Shown piece after piece: positions 7,037 through 15,375 of a DNA stretch of 24,528 nt. The notes beneath the pieces are model-generated. The model saw only the letters and a list, made by a program, of their open reading frames with translations, searched no databases and had not been told where the DNA came from. Origin of the DNA: JAGLQA01 sp023135565 (GTDB taxonomy: Bacteria; Acidobacteriota; Aminicenantia; UBA2199); assembly GCA_030639305.1 (NCBI GenBank), contig DAOWCY010000105.1:1-24528 (forward strand), written 5' to 3'. Made by a program: the position numbers and the translations under genes. Within the stretch, counting starts at the first letter, position 1. Every line of letters begins with the position of its first letter.

Positions 7037-7819
7037 ATGAGTTTAAAAATTGCGGTACTTGTTAAGCAGGTGCCGGATCATGAAGCGATTGTTCAGCTTA
7101 AATCGGATCGAGAGTTGGACATCGAAGAACGTTATGTCTGTTCTTTTTTCGATGAGGTTGCTATCGAAGCGGCTTTAAATATAAAAAAAGACAACCCTGA
7201 GACTGAGATTTTCGCCCTATCCGCCGGAGGCAGAAGGGCGGTTGATGCGCTGCGCCGGGCAGTGGCTATGGGCATCGACAATGTGGAACATATCGGCGAT
7301 GAAACACTGGAAACAGTGGATAATTACTATACGGCCCGGGTCCTGGCGGCAAGATTAAAAACGCAGCAGCCCGGCTTAATAATCTGCGGCAAACAGGCCG
7401 GTGACGACGACGCTGCCGCTGTAGGACCTATGGTGGCGGCGCTGCTTAATATCCCCCATGCAAGCGCGGTGGTTTCTTTAGAAATGGCTGCCGGAACAGG
7501 TAGGATAAAAATCGGGCGCGAAGCAGAGGGAGAGGTCCAGTATTTCGAATCGGGTTTCCCCCTGTTGGTGACAGCGGAAAAAGGATTGGCGGAGCCGCAT
7601 GTGCCGGTAGTGATGCGGGTGATGAAGGCCATGAAAACCCAGGCGGCGCATATCCCCATCGAGGAATTAGGCCTGGCGGACATCGAACCTGGAGGCCGTG
7701 TGCGCCGGCTGCGTTATGCGGCTCCGCCGGAAAGACCGCCGGTGACGATGATCGAGCAGCCTTTCCCGGAGAATGTAGTCGAATTAATAAATCATCTCCG
7801 CCAGGGAGGTGTGGTATGA
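7037..7819 (+). CDS. etfB: Electron transfer flavoprotein beta subunit (FixA-like)
   Basis: The ETF beta subunit (260 aa) forms a heterodimer with the next gene product and accepts or donates electrons for the acyl-CoA dehydrogenase. Seen: the N-terminal KIAVLVKQVPD (residues 4-14), typical of the family, and the signature GKQAGDDDAAAVGPMVAALL spanning about residues 117-136, which holds the nucleotide-binding segment. Length agrees with FixA (about 256 aa). AAGGAG precedes the ATG by 8 nt. The TGA overlaps the ATG of the alpha subunit. The presence of FixC- and FixX-like genes downstream makes it a FixA-type ETF, which in other organisms can couple to bifurcating electron transfer. Whether this one bifurcates cannot be told from sequence alone. 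Confidence 0.95.
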   Translation: MSLKIAVLVKQVPDHEAIVQLKSDRELDIEERYVCSFFDEVAIEAALNIKKDNPETEIFALSAGGRRAVDALRRAVAMGIDNVEHIGDETLETVDNYYTARVLAARLKTQQPGLIICGKQAGDDDAAAVGPMVAALLNIPHASAVVSLEMAAGTGRIKIGREAEGEVQYFESGFPLLVTAEKGLAEPHVPVVMRVMKAMKTQAAHIPIEELGLADIEPGGRVRRLRYAAPPERPPVTMIEQPFPENVVELINHLRQGGVV

Positions 7820-8784
7820 ACTGTAAAGAAATCTGGGTGATAGCGGAAATTAGACAGGGCAGCCTGACCCGCACTACGAGCCAACTTTTAGGCGCTGCCC
7901 GCAAATTAGCGGAACAACAGGGCCTCCATGCGGCAGCGGTTTTGTTGGGCGGAGAACAGACCCAGGCAGATGAACTGGCCCGGAAAGTTCCCCTAATACT
8001 CTGGGTAAAGGAACCGCGCCTCGAAACTTACGAAGCGTCGCGGTATGCCTACGCGCTGCGGCAGTTGATCGAAGTTAGGGGAAGCCCGGTGGCGATCCTA
8101 ACCGGGGCCGGGGCTGCCGGTTTGGAATTCCTGCCGCGTCTAAGCATGAGTTGCGACTCCGCTTATGCGAGCTCTTGCGTAGACCTGTGGTGGGAAGGTT
8201 CCGAATTGGCCTGCCGCAGGCCCGTATACGGCGGCAAGGTTTACGAAGAACTGGCGCTGTCTACAAAACCGGCGTTTTTTACTGTCCGGCCCGGAGCTTT
8301 TGCCGTGCCGGAGAATCTCGAAACGCCCGGCAAAATCGAAGCGGTTTCCGTGACTGTGCCTGAAGATTTAGGACTCGATTTAATAGAGCGTAAACGCACT
8401 ACTGCCGGACAAAAAGACCTGTCCGAAGCAGCGCGGGTGGTGGCCGGAGGCCGGGGTATGGGCGTCCCCGAAAATTTTAAGTTATTGGAAGAGTTGGCCG
8501 GTGTTTTAGACGGCGCTGTAGGGGTATCCCGGGCAGTAGTGGATGCGGGCTGGTTCCCTCATGACATACAGGTGGGCAAAAGCGGTAAAACCATCTCGCC
8601 TGAACTTTATATTGCCTGTGGGATTTCCGGTGCTATTCACCATGTGTTGGGTATCAACACGGCCAAAGTCGTAGTGGCGATTAACAAGGACCCGGATGCG
8701 GCTATATTTAAGAGCGCCGATTATGGTATAATAGGTGACGCCCTGGAAATTTTACCGGGATTAATAGAAAAACTAAAAGTTTAA
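7816..8784 (+). CDS. etfA: Electron transfer flavoprotein alpha subunit (FixB-like)
   Basis: The ETF alpha subunit (322 aa) carries the FAD that shuttles electrons. The C-terminal FAD domain is complete: GGRGMG (residues 211-216), SRAVVDAGW (238-246), QVGKSGKTISPELYIACGISGAIHH (252-276, described by its ends) and INKDPDAAIF (289-298). The common QVGQTGK reads QVGKSGK here, a mild deviation in the flavin-binding loop. There is no ferredoxin domain fused at the N-terminus, as seen in some clostridial homologues. The start overlaps the beta subunit stop (ATGA), so the two are made in equal amounts. It is followed by repeat copy C and then FixC. Confidence 0.95.
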   Translation: MNCKEIWVIAEIRQGSLTRTTSQLLGAARKLAEQQGLHAAAVLLGGEQTQADELARKVPLILWVKEPRLETYEASRYAYALRQLIEVRGSPVAILTGAGAAGLEFLPRLSMSCDSAYASSCVDLWWEGSELACRRPVYGGKVYEELALSTKPAFFTVRPGAFAVPENLETPGKIEAVSVTVPEDLGLDLIERKRTTAGQKDLSEAARVVAGGRGMGVPENFKLLEELAGVLDGAVGVSRAVVDAGWFPHDIQVGKSGKTISPELYIACGISGAIHHVLGINTAKVVVAINKDPDAAIFKSADYGIIGDALEILPGLIEKLKV

Positions 8785-8799
8785 AAAAGCCTCCGACTC

Positions 8800-8860
8800 C
8801 TTGCTCCGCAGGCCCTGCCGGGGGCCAAACTTTTGAAAAAGTTTGATCAAAACTTTTGAT
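8800..8860 (-). repeat. Dispersed palindromic repeat, copy C (inverted)
   Basis: This is the same repeat family as copies A and B, in the opposite orientation. Read on the minus strand it begins AAAAGTTTTGATCAAAC, continues through the 8-bp palindrome and GGCCCCCGGCAGGG, and ends near GGAGCAAG. It lies in the gap between etfA and fixC. Confidence 0.85.
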
Positions 8861-8937
8861 TAGCGAAACGTTTATGCCCTTGCTAAACGTTTGGTGGTTT
8901 GCCCAGATGTTAGGCTTATCAAAAGTTTTGCGGGGGT

Positions 8938-8969
8938 CCAGGGGGCAGTTTTTCAAAAGCGCCCCCTGG
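8938..8969 (+). repeat. Strong hairpin upstream of fixC
   Basis: A perfect 9-bp stem, CCAGGGGGC (8938-8946) with GCCCCCTGG (8961-8969), encloses a 14-nt loop that itself holds TTTT...AAAA. It ends about 30 nt before the fixC ATG, inside the etfA-fixC gap. It could slow or stabilise the polycistronic transcript. There is no T-tract, so it is not called a terminator. Confidence 0.65.
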
Positions 8970-8998
8970 TCGTCGAAGACAAAAAACAGGAAAAAAAT

Positions 8999-10300
8999 AT
9001 GGGAAATAGTGATGAATTAGATGTAATAGTAGTCGGCGCCGGGTTAGCCGGGCTGGCTTGTGCTTATGAAGCAGCCGCTGCCGGGCTGCAAGTGGCCGTC
9101 TTAGAAAGAGGCGATGCCGCCGGTTCTAAAAACCTCTCCGGGGGACGCTTGTACTTAGGGCCTTTACAGGAACTGTGCGGCGAATTTTTGAAAGATGCGC
9201 CTTTCGAGAGGCCCGTGGTTTCCGAATCTATCGTGCTGGCGGACGACAGTTCCAGTATGACTTTCCGGTTGGACAGCGGTGAAACAACCTCGCCCCCGGA
9301 TTCGGCGACAGTGCTGATGGGCCCCCTGAACCGGCACCTGGCCGACAAAGTGTCGGGCAAAGGGGCGCTGCTCCTGCCCCAACAAAAAGCAGGCCCGCTG
9401 GTTTGGGAAAAAAACAAAGTGGTGGGCGTAAAAATCGGTTCGGAAGAGCTGCGCGCCGGTGTAGTAGTCGCTGCCGACGGCGTACTTTCTTTTTTGGCTT
9501 TAGAAGCCGGCCTGCGGCCCGAACGCCCGGCTAATCTCTACGGCTTAGGAATAAAAGAGATCATCCAGTTAGATAGTTCCCGCATAGAAGGCCGTTTTAA
9601 TCTTCCCGTTGGGCAGGGGGCCGGCAGGCTGTATATGGGCAAAATTACCCGGGGACTGCCGGGCGGCGGTTTTATTTACACCAATCGCGACACCCTTTCT
9701 ATCGGCCTGGTGGTTCACTTAGAGGCGCTTTCCCAATGGAAAAGGGAAACAGAAGCCTGGGAACTTTTGGAAGCTTTCAAAGCGCGGCCTGATGTAGCGC
9801 CGCTGCTGGCCGGCGGTAAAACCATCGAATACGGCGCTCATTTAGTACCGGAAGGCGGTTATGCCAACCTGCCGGAACCGGGAATACCCGGTTTGCTTTT
9901 GGTGGGAGATGCCGCCGGTTTCGTATTGAATACGGGACACACCCTGCGCGGTATGGACCTGGCCGCGGCCTCCGGCGTGTTGGCCGGTAGGAGCATCGCC
10001 GAAGCGCACAAAACCGGTTTTAGTCCCGAATCCTGCCTACGTTTATACCGCCGGGCCTTGAGCAAAAGCTTTGTTTTGGAGCAGATGAAAGCCTACAAAA
10101 AAGCGCCCGGTGTGCTGGCAATAAACCGCATTTTCGACCGTTATCCTCACCGCGTCGTGCGCTTGGCCCGGGAGGTGTTCTCTGTAGATGCCCAGGGCCG
10201 CAGCAAATCTTTTTGGCAAGGCGCTAAAGAGATGCTGTTTAAAATCTTAGGCTGGCGCGGTATCAAAGACCTGTGGCGATTAATAAGGATGGGATCATGA
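8999..10300 (+). CDS. fixC: FixC-type FAD-dependent oxidoreductase (ETF:quinone oxidoreductase-like)
   Basis: This flavoprotein (433 aa from this start) is related to ETF:quinone oxidoreductase and would move electrons between ETF and the quinone pool at the membrane. Seen: the N-terminal Rossmann motif VVGAGLAGLACAYEA just after the start, the SKNLSGGRLY segment of the FixC group, and the second FAD motif LLLVGDAAGFV with the following NTGHTLRGMDLA. The frame is open upstream to 8891, but that part crosses the hairpin and repeat-like sequence and lacks a ribosome binding site. ATG 8999 starts right before the FAD motif and has AGGA upstream, so I chose it. The iron-sulfur part found in mitochondrial ETF-QO is supplied by the next gene, which overlaps this stop. 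Confidence 0.94.
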   Translation: MGNSDELDVIVVGAGLAGLACAYEAAAAGLQVAVLERGDAAGSKNLSGGRLYLGPLQELCGEFLKDAPFERPVVSESIVLADDSSSMTFRLDSGETTSPPDSATVLMGPLNRHLADKVSGKGALLLPQQKAGPLVWEKNKVVGVKIGSEELRAGVVVAADGVLSFLALEAGLRPERPANLYGLGIKEIIQLDSSRIEGRFNLPVGQGAGRLYMGKITRGLPGGGFIYTNRDTLSIGLVVHLEALSQWKRETEAWELLEAFKARPDVAPLLAGGKTIEYGAHLVPEGGYANLPEPGIPGLLLVGDAAGFVLNTGHTLRGMDLAAASGVLAGRSIAEAHKTGFSPESCLRLYRRALSKSFVLEQMKAYKKAPGVLAINRIFDRYPHRVVRLAREVFSVDAQGRSKSFWQGAKEMLFKILGWRGIKDLWRLIRMGS

Positions 10301-10572
10301 AGATAGAAGAAAAAGTTTCCCTTTGTGCGATAAAAAATCATAAAGAGAGCCATATCAAGTTAGACGAGGAAGCTTGCAAACGCTGCCGGACGAAAGTGTG
10401 TATAATAGCCTGCCCGGCCCATCTTTACACCATCGAACCGGAGACGGGCAAGCTGCAGGTGGATCACAGCGGATGTCTCGAATGCGGCACCTGTTTGATT
10501 ATTTGTCCTCTCAAAGCAGTTACCTGGCAGTACCCGGAGCCCGGTTTCGGCATCTATTCCAGGTACGGATAA
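10297..10572 (+). CDS. fixX: FixX-type ferredoxin-like protein
   Basis: A small ferredoxin-like protein (91 aa) that partners FixC. Two cysteine groups are seen: C27-x2-C30-x4-C35-x3-C39-P and C60-x2-C63-x2-C66-x3-C70-P. The second is a classical [4Fe-4S] motif, and the first is the modified one seen in FixX and in the C-terminus of ETF:quinone oxidoreductases. Length matches FixX (about 95 aa). ATG 10297 overlaps the FixC stop (ATGA) and has AAGGATGG upstream. A GTG at 10273 in the same frame would extend the protein by 8 residues into fixC and is less likely. It ends the etfBA-fixCX set; no further gene of the set follows. Confidence 0.93.
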   Translation: MKIEEKVSLCAIKNHKESHIKLDEEACKRCRTKVCIIACPAHLYTIEPETGKLQVDHSGCLECGTCLIICPLKAVTWQYPEPGFGIYSRYG

Positions 10573-10738
10573 CGAGCTTTCAGCCCCAGCTTTCAGCAAA
10601 CGGACCTCGACGAACGCTGAAGGACTATAGGACGGCATAGGTCATATGACGAATACCTGGCCGGGAAGACCCAGCCCCTCATTGGCTCCCCACGCCGTCG
10701 GGTGGGCCATAATTATTGCTCTTAGGCTGGGTGCGATA
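10573..10738. other. Intergenic region between fixX and the C45-family gene
   Basis: No supported gene. The proximal part holds short repeats of the type AGCTTTCAGC. One of them, CCAGCTTTCAGCA (10586-10598), is matched by a perfect inverted copy at 12746-12758 beyond the next gene. Both strands are open here, but the frames have no ribosome binding site and no recognisable family. Confidence 0.5.
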
Positions 10739-10767
10739 TTGACAGGACGCCGTTTATCCTTTACAAT
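10739..10767 (+). promoter_or_regulatory. Predicted sigma-70-type promoter of the C45-family gene
   Basis: TTGACA (10739-10744), a 17-nt spacer and TACAAT (10762-10767). Predicted start is near 10774, about 78 nt upstream of the ATG at 10852. It shows that the next gene need not depend on the etf-fix operon. Confidence 0.7.
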
Positions 10768-10851
10768 AGGGTCTATATTTGCTCCGGCTTCCACCGACTC
10801 GCTAACATCCCGGGACGTAAGATCAAGGAATCGCCGCAGAAGGAATAATAA

Positions 10852-12663
10852 ATGGAAAATACAGACCTGAAAACGATTAAAAAAGCCTTTCGCCAGGATG
10901 GGTTCCTGGTAATAAAAAAAGTAGTGCAGGTGAACGGCAGGTACGGGATTCGGGCAGAAAACCCCCTGGCCTGTAACCAGGAAACCAGACAACCGAAAAT
11001 GGCCCTCTACTTAGAGGGCACACCTTATGAGATGGGTTACCAGATGGGCCTGCTGGCGGAACCGGAAATAACCCGGATGACCACGGAGTTTATAGAAAAC
11101 GTGGCTGCCAATTATTTTGTTTCCTGGCTGCCTGATGAGATAGAGGCTGTACTCGGTAAGTGGATCAACGACAGGGTTTACCCGGCGGCGGAAAAGTTAG
11201 CCGGGAGCGATGCCATACCACCGGAATTCAACGAACAAATAAAGGGCGTGTTGGACGGCTGCAAAGAGGTCTGCCGACAAGCGGGAACCGGGACGAAAGT
11301 CACAATGAAAGGTCTCCGGCTGCTAAATTATGGTCAGAACGTGATTTGTTCTTTTATATATCATGGGAAATTTCTCGAGGGCGAAGGGATTCTACCTTCC
11401 TTTTTAAAGCTTCCGAATATGTGCAACGCTTTCTCGTTGTCCGGCGATATGGTTAAAGGAGATCACCACTACTTCGGCCGGGATTTGATGTTCATTACCG
11501 GCGGCGTACTCCAGGACACCATCTGTTTGATGATTTATAACCCGGACAGCTCTTACCGGGGTATAGAAGCGCTTCCTACCGTAGTACAGTCCGTGCCCGG
11601 CATGGTGGGCAGCATGGCCGGTATGAATAAAAACGGTGTGGCTATGGGGGTGGATATCGTTTCTTCCGCTGCCTGCGACCCGGACGATCCGGGCATCTGC
11701 CCGCTTTTCTTAGTGCGCCATGCGGCGCAGTACTCCGAAAATGCGGACGCCCTAATAAAACATGTAAAAGAAGCTAAACGCGGCGTTTCCTGGATATATC
11801 CTTTTGCCGATGCCGCCGGCGGCAGGTCGGGGGTGATCGAAACCATCAAATCCTTAGACCCGGCGCAGTTCCCTACAAAGAAAAAACTGGCACAATATTT
11901 CCTCGATTTTGCCTTAGAAAAACCGAAGTCCCTGCCTCTCAAGATTTTTATGGGGAATTTTATTTCAGGCTTAAAAAAACGACTGCCTACGGTTGATTTT
12001 ATCGAGAGGAATATGCAGCAGTTCGAGGAGTTAAGAACCGGTGTGTTCACCCGCTGGAACGATTATCGATATCCCGGCGAATACCTGGAATTTAATCAAG
12101 GGTTATGGGATTATTTTAACAGTCAATTCTGGTTTTTGCCCCGGAAACGATTACATGATGATGCTTTTAGCCCCGATGGTTTTATCAGTCCTTTGGAAAT
12201 GAACAGGCAGGCCATCGAGAGAAATTGCCCGGCTACCTACTATTTTGCTCCCCAGCGGGAAAGGTTGGCCTATGACGTGCTGACCACCAATTGTTTTGTG
12301 GCGCCCGAGCTGCGTCTTGTCACCATGAATTATTGGACTGCCGCGCTGACGTCCTTAATGGGAGAGGCCGACGACATACAATGGCGTTATGACCAATTGA
12401 ATTACTTAATCATACAGGCGGTGAAGAGAGGCAAAGTGGATAAAAAGACAGCTAAAAACCTGGTCGATTTTTTGAATCCGCTGACAGGTCGATTCCCTTT
12501 TTATTATAAAAACCACAAGCCCATCCCCCCCACCGATAAAGGGAACATACGTGTAAACGGCAACGCTTCGCTGTTCGACTTGAAAAAAAAAGTGCTGAAC
12601 TGCCATTTCGGTTATTACAAAGATAAATGGGTGAAACTGACCATGCCTCGCTATTTCACCTGA
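10852..12663 (+). CDS. C45-family autoproteolytic acyltransferase/hydrolase-like protein
   Basis: This 603-aa protein resembles the acyl-CoA:6-aminopenicillanic acid acyltransferase (AAT, peptidase family C45) group of Ntn hydrolases, which cut themselves before a Cys that then becomes the N-terminal nucleophile. Seen: LEGTPYEMGYQMG (residues 54-66), typical of the N-terminal part, and the cleavage region NMCNAFSLSG, with Cys191 as probable nucleophile. YFGRDLMF follows, corresponding to the family GRNxDF motif, then a GMNKNGVAMG segment. Cleavage would give chains of about 190 and 413 residues. There is no clear signal peptide, so it is probably cytoplasmic. AAGGA precedes the ATG. The real substrate (an amide or acyl-CoA) is unknown; bacterial members are mostly uncharacterised, and a penicillin-related role should not be assumed. 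Confidence 0.75.
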   Translation: MENTDLKTIKKAFRQDGFLVIKKVVQVNGRYGIRAENPLACNQETRQPKMALYLEGTPYEMGYQMGLLAEPEITRMTTEFIENVAANYFVSWLPDEIEAVLGKWINDRVYPAAEKLAGSDAIPPEFNEQIKGVLDGCKEVCRQAGTGTKVTMKGLRLLNYGQNVICSFIYHGKFLEGEGILPSFLKLPNMCNAFSLSGDMVKGDHHYFGRDLMFITGGVLQDTICLMIYNPDSSYRGIEALPTVVQSVPGMVGSMAGMNKNGVAMGVDIVSSAACDPDDPGICPLFLVRHAAQYSENADALIKHVKEAKRGVSWIYPFADAAGGRSGVIETIKSLDPAQFPTKKKLAQYFLDFALEKPKSLPLKIFMGNFISGLKKRLPTVDFIERNMQQFEELRTGVFTRWNDYRYPGEYLEFNQGLWDYFNSQFWFLPRKRLHDDAFSPDGFISPLEMNRQAIERNCPATYYFAPQRERLAYDVLTTNCFVAPELRLVTMNYWTAALTSLMGEADDIQWRYDQLNYLIIQAVKRGKVDKKTAKNLVDFLNPLTGRFPFYYKNHKPIPPTDKGNIRVNGNASLFDLKKKVLNCHFGYYKDKWVKLTMPRYFT

Positions 12664-12770
12664 AGCCCGCGGCGCGGGGATGCGGCGCACCCACCCTCTG
12701 AGCAGCCCGGTAGAGCTCGCCGGCGCCCGTTTGCTGAAGGCCGAATGCTGAAAGCTGGATACTGTGCTTG
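12664..12770. other. Convergent intergenic spacer
   Basis: The spacer separates the convergent ends of the C45-family gene and the hybrid kinase. It is GC-rich, with hairpin-like CCCGCGGCGCGGGG and GGATGCGGCGCACCC, and ends with TGCTGAAAGCTGG (12746-12758), the inverted copy of a motif at 10586-10598. No T-tract terminator is evident. Confidence 0.4.
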
Positions 12771-15368
12771 CTATTCAGATAATCCTTCGATCTCGTTTAT
12801 CAGGGCAGAGAAAAATTCCAACGTTTGGGGCAGCCTCTCCATATCGAAACTCTGGATCTGGTTGTAAAGTTTAACGCCCCAAGCCTTAAGCATATCTATA
12901 CTATATTTATGCCCCAGGTCTATTATCTCCCTGGCAAAATCTTCGATCTCATTAACGATAAATGTTGTCTTTATTTTTCTATATTTTTTTGTTAAATCAA
13001 TTTGCAGCACTTCCAGCAGTTCGGGAATCCTGGCTTTTATTTCGGGAGATAGCTCCTTTGGGGTATTCGCTTGTTCCGCTGCAGCCACAGCCGCTGCCGA
13101 ATCGGTTTCGATTACGGAATAAGGCAGGAAACGTTTTAATTCTTTGATAAATTGTGTCCTGGTAATCGGCTTTTTCATGTAACCTTCAACCAGGTCTTTG
13201 TCGGCTGATTCTCCCCCTCCTCCTTCAATGGCATGGGCAGTTATAACAACGATGGGAATCGGTTTAGACTTTTCGTCGGCTTTTAATATTTTAATGGCTT
13301 CATGGCCATCCATAACAGGCATCCTGATGTCCATAACAATCAGGTCGGGCTTGTTCCGCTTAACAATGTCGATCGCCTCTTCCCCATTCTCCGCTTCTAA
13401 GAAACTGACCTCGGAATCACTGAGAAAACCCTTCAACACTTCCCGGTTAGACTCGATATCATCCGCGATTAAAATGACCGCCTTTTCAAATCGCACCAAT
13501 TCGCTGCCGCTGTCTTTTTCTTCCAGCTCGTCTTCGGGTGAAACCGACGAAACCGAAACATCCCGGAATATCACCTGGAAAGCACTGCCCTCTCCCGGTT
13601 CACTCTGCACCGAGATATCTCCTCTCATCATCTCTACCAACCGTTTGGTGATACTTAATCCTAATCCGGTACCGCGGGTTTTTTTTGTGTCCTTCCTTTC
13701 TAACTGCTTGAAGGCGTCGAAAATAAGCTCCTGTTGGTCAGGAGGAATACCGCTGCCGCTGTCTTCTATAGAAAAAATCAAGTCGAGGGTACTGTGGCTC
13801 TCATCTTTAAACTCCTGGGTAACAGCGAGTTTAACATAACCGGAGTCGGTAAACTTGACGGCATTGCCCATCAAATTAATCAATATCTGCCGCAGGCGGA
13901 TCTCATCTAAAAGCACCCTGTCGGGCAAATATGAATCGATCTCTACCCGGAGATTCAACCCTTTTTTATCGATTTCCCTGGAAAATATATTTTTTATCTC
14001 TGAGAATATGGACCGTAAGCTGATCACATCTTCATGGAGTTCGAGCTTCCCGGCCTCTATCTTAGAAAGATCGAGAATATCGTTGATCAGGCTGAGCAGC
14101 GTTTTTCCACTGGAAGTAATGGCGGAGAGATAGTCTTTCTGAGGACCGCCGGTCAGTTGGTCGTCCAATAATTCGGCAAACCCCAGGATAGCATTCATCG
14201 GCGTCCTGATCTCGTGGCTTACATTGGCCAGGAATTCACTTTTTGCCCTGCTGGCGGCTTCAGCGGCATCTTTGGCTATTTTTAACTTCTGCGTCTCTTT
14301 TTTCTCCGTGATATTCTCCAGGATTCCTTCGTAGTACTGCAAATGCTTTTCGTCATCATAGACGGCATGAGTATTCTCAGAAATATAAACGATGCTTTTG
14401 TCTTTGCGCAGTGCTTCGAATTCAAAACCTTGTGCAAAACCATACTCGCTGATTAAGCGCTGTAATTGATCCCTCTGATCCGGTTTTGCATATAATTGTT
14501 CTCTCACATTGGTAATACTCTTAAGCACCTCATACGCGGACTCATAGCCGAATATCCGGGCAAAGGCGGGGTTCGCGGTTAGGAGACGGCCATCCGGTGA
14601 GGATTGGAAAATACCATGGGCTGCATTATCAAAAATATCCCGGTATTTTTTCTCGGCTTTGTCTCTTGCTATTTCGCGTTCTTTGAGTTGTTCCAGCATA
14701 ATATTAAATTCATCGTAGAGCACACCGATTTCATCGTCGCCAAGCTTCTTAACCCGCAGAGAGAAGTCTCCCTTTTCGGAAATCTCCCTGGTTACGGTTG
14801 CCAGGTTCAGTATCGGCCCGGAAATGATTGTCTGCAGCTTGTTGGCCATGAAATAAGATAAAATGATCAACACCACGATCAACAGTAATAGGGTAATCAG
14901 GTTGCCCCTGATTTTTTTGTTTAATTCTATGGTGGATGCTTTTAAGTAGATAGTGCCATAGAATTGCTTTTGGTAATTAATAGGGTGATACACATGTAAG
15001 AAATTACCCTGGAATTGTTCCGATTCTCCTTTTGGCTCCTCCGGGATACCGTCCTTATCGTCTCTATCCATAACGGAAAAAACTTTCCCGCTTTCGTCAT
15101 AAACCACGGCATTGGTAATAAAGGTTATTGTCTTTAGTTTTTCAAACTCTTCTTTGATTTTATCGGTGTAACCGAAAATTAAAGGTGTGACGCAGTGTTC
15201 TCCCACAAATTTAGCATTCAACTTCGTATTGCTGATCATCTCTTCTTTATAGGTAGCGATGTTATTGAAAATAACAAAACCGAAACCGATCCCGATGGCT
15301 ATAAAAGTAACTATCAGGATTATAGAAATCAGCTTACCCTTGATCGAAAATCGCTGAATTATTTTCAT
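12771..15368 (-). CDS. Membrane hybrid histidine kinase: CHASE8-like sensor, HAMP, PAS, HisKA, HATPase, receiver
   Basis: An 865-aa membrane sensor kinase. Seen in order: transmembrane helix at about 12-36; periplasmic region to about 155 resembling CHASE8 (the TPLIFGYTDKIKEEFEKL and VVYDESGKVF segments); second helix at 156-175; HAMP to about 230; PAS at about 240-355; HisKA with the phospho-accepting His385 in VSHEIRTPMN; HATPase with N-box Asn502 and GTGLGLS (566-572); receiver with phospho-acceptor Asp680, Thr710 and Lys733. The last 100 residues resemble the C-terminal helical extension of other hybrid kinases but lack the AHxLKG phosphotransfer motif, so a separate Hpt protein may be needed. 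It lies 7 nt after the YfiR-family gene. CHASE8 is the sensor of the YfiN cyclase that YfiR inhibits, so the neighbour is probably its periplasmic ligand (inference). Confidence 0.93.
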   Translation of the reverse strand: MKIIQRFSIKGKLISIILIVTFIAIGIGFGFVIFNNIATYKEEMISNTKLNAKFVGEHCVTPLIFGYTDKIKEEFEKLKTITFITNAVVYDESGKVFSVMDRDDKDGIPEEPKGESEQFQGNFLHVYHPINYQKQFYGTIYLKASTIELNKKIRGNLITLLLLIVVLIILSYFMANKLQTIISGPILNLATVTREISEKGDFSLRVKKLGDDEIGVLYDEFNIMLEQLKEREIARDKAEKKYRDIFDNAAHGIFQSSPDGRLLTANPAFARIFGYESAYEVLKSITNVREQLYAKPDQRDQLQRLISEYGFAQGFEFEALRKDKSIVYISENTHAVYDDEKHLQYYEGILENITEKKETQKLKIAKDAAEAASRAKSEFLANVSHEIRTPMNAILGFAELLDDQLTGGPQKDYLSAITSSGKTLLSLINDILDLSKIEAGKLELHEDVISLRSIFSEIKNIFSREIDKKGLNLRVEIDSYLPDRVLLDEIRLRQILINLMGNAVKFTDSGYVKLAVTQEFKDESHSTLDLIFSIEDSGSGIPPDQQELIFDAFKQLERKDTKKTRGTGLGLSITKRLVEMMRGDISVQSEPGEGSAFQVIFRDVSVSSVSPEDELEEKDSGSELVRFEKAVILIADDIESNREVLKGFLSDSEVSFLEAENGEEAIDIVKRNKPDLIVMDIRMPVMDGHEAIKILKADEKSKPIPIVVITAHAIEGGGGESADKDLVEGYMKKPITRTQFIKELKRFLPYSVIETDSAAAVAAAEQANTPKELSPEIKARIPELLEVLQIDLTKKYRKIKTTFIVNEIEDFAREIIDLGHKYSIDMLKAWGVKLYNQIQSFDMERLPQTLEFFSALINEIEGLSE

Positions 15369-15375
15369 ATTTCCG

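Noticed and set aside
8800..8860. Rho-independent terminator formed by the dispersed repeat
   Set aside because: The stems are AT-only or GC-rich without a following T-tract, and two copies lie inside an apparent operon.
8891..8998. Upstream extension of FixC by 36 residues
   Set aside because: It would translate the hairpin and repeat-like sequence and has no ribosome binding site; the FAD motif follows directly after ATG 8999.
3928..10572. Carnitine (cai) operon identity for the CoA-transferase and dehydrogenase
   Set aside because: The set resembles caiAB-fixABCX in kind only. The hydratase, racemase-like protein and carnitine transporter are missing from the window and a molybdenum hydroxylase is added.
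10642..10992. Overlapping open frames on both strands between fixX and the C45-family gene
   Set aside because: Neither frame has a ribosome binding site or recognisable family. The minus frame runs into the real gene start and the plus frame crosses a good promoter.
13198..13839. Long frame opposite the hybrid kinase, and a similar one opposite the FAD subunit at 3129-3695
   Set aside because: Both are antisense to genes with clear family motifs; they have Ser/Arg-rich shadow composition and no ribosome binding site.
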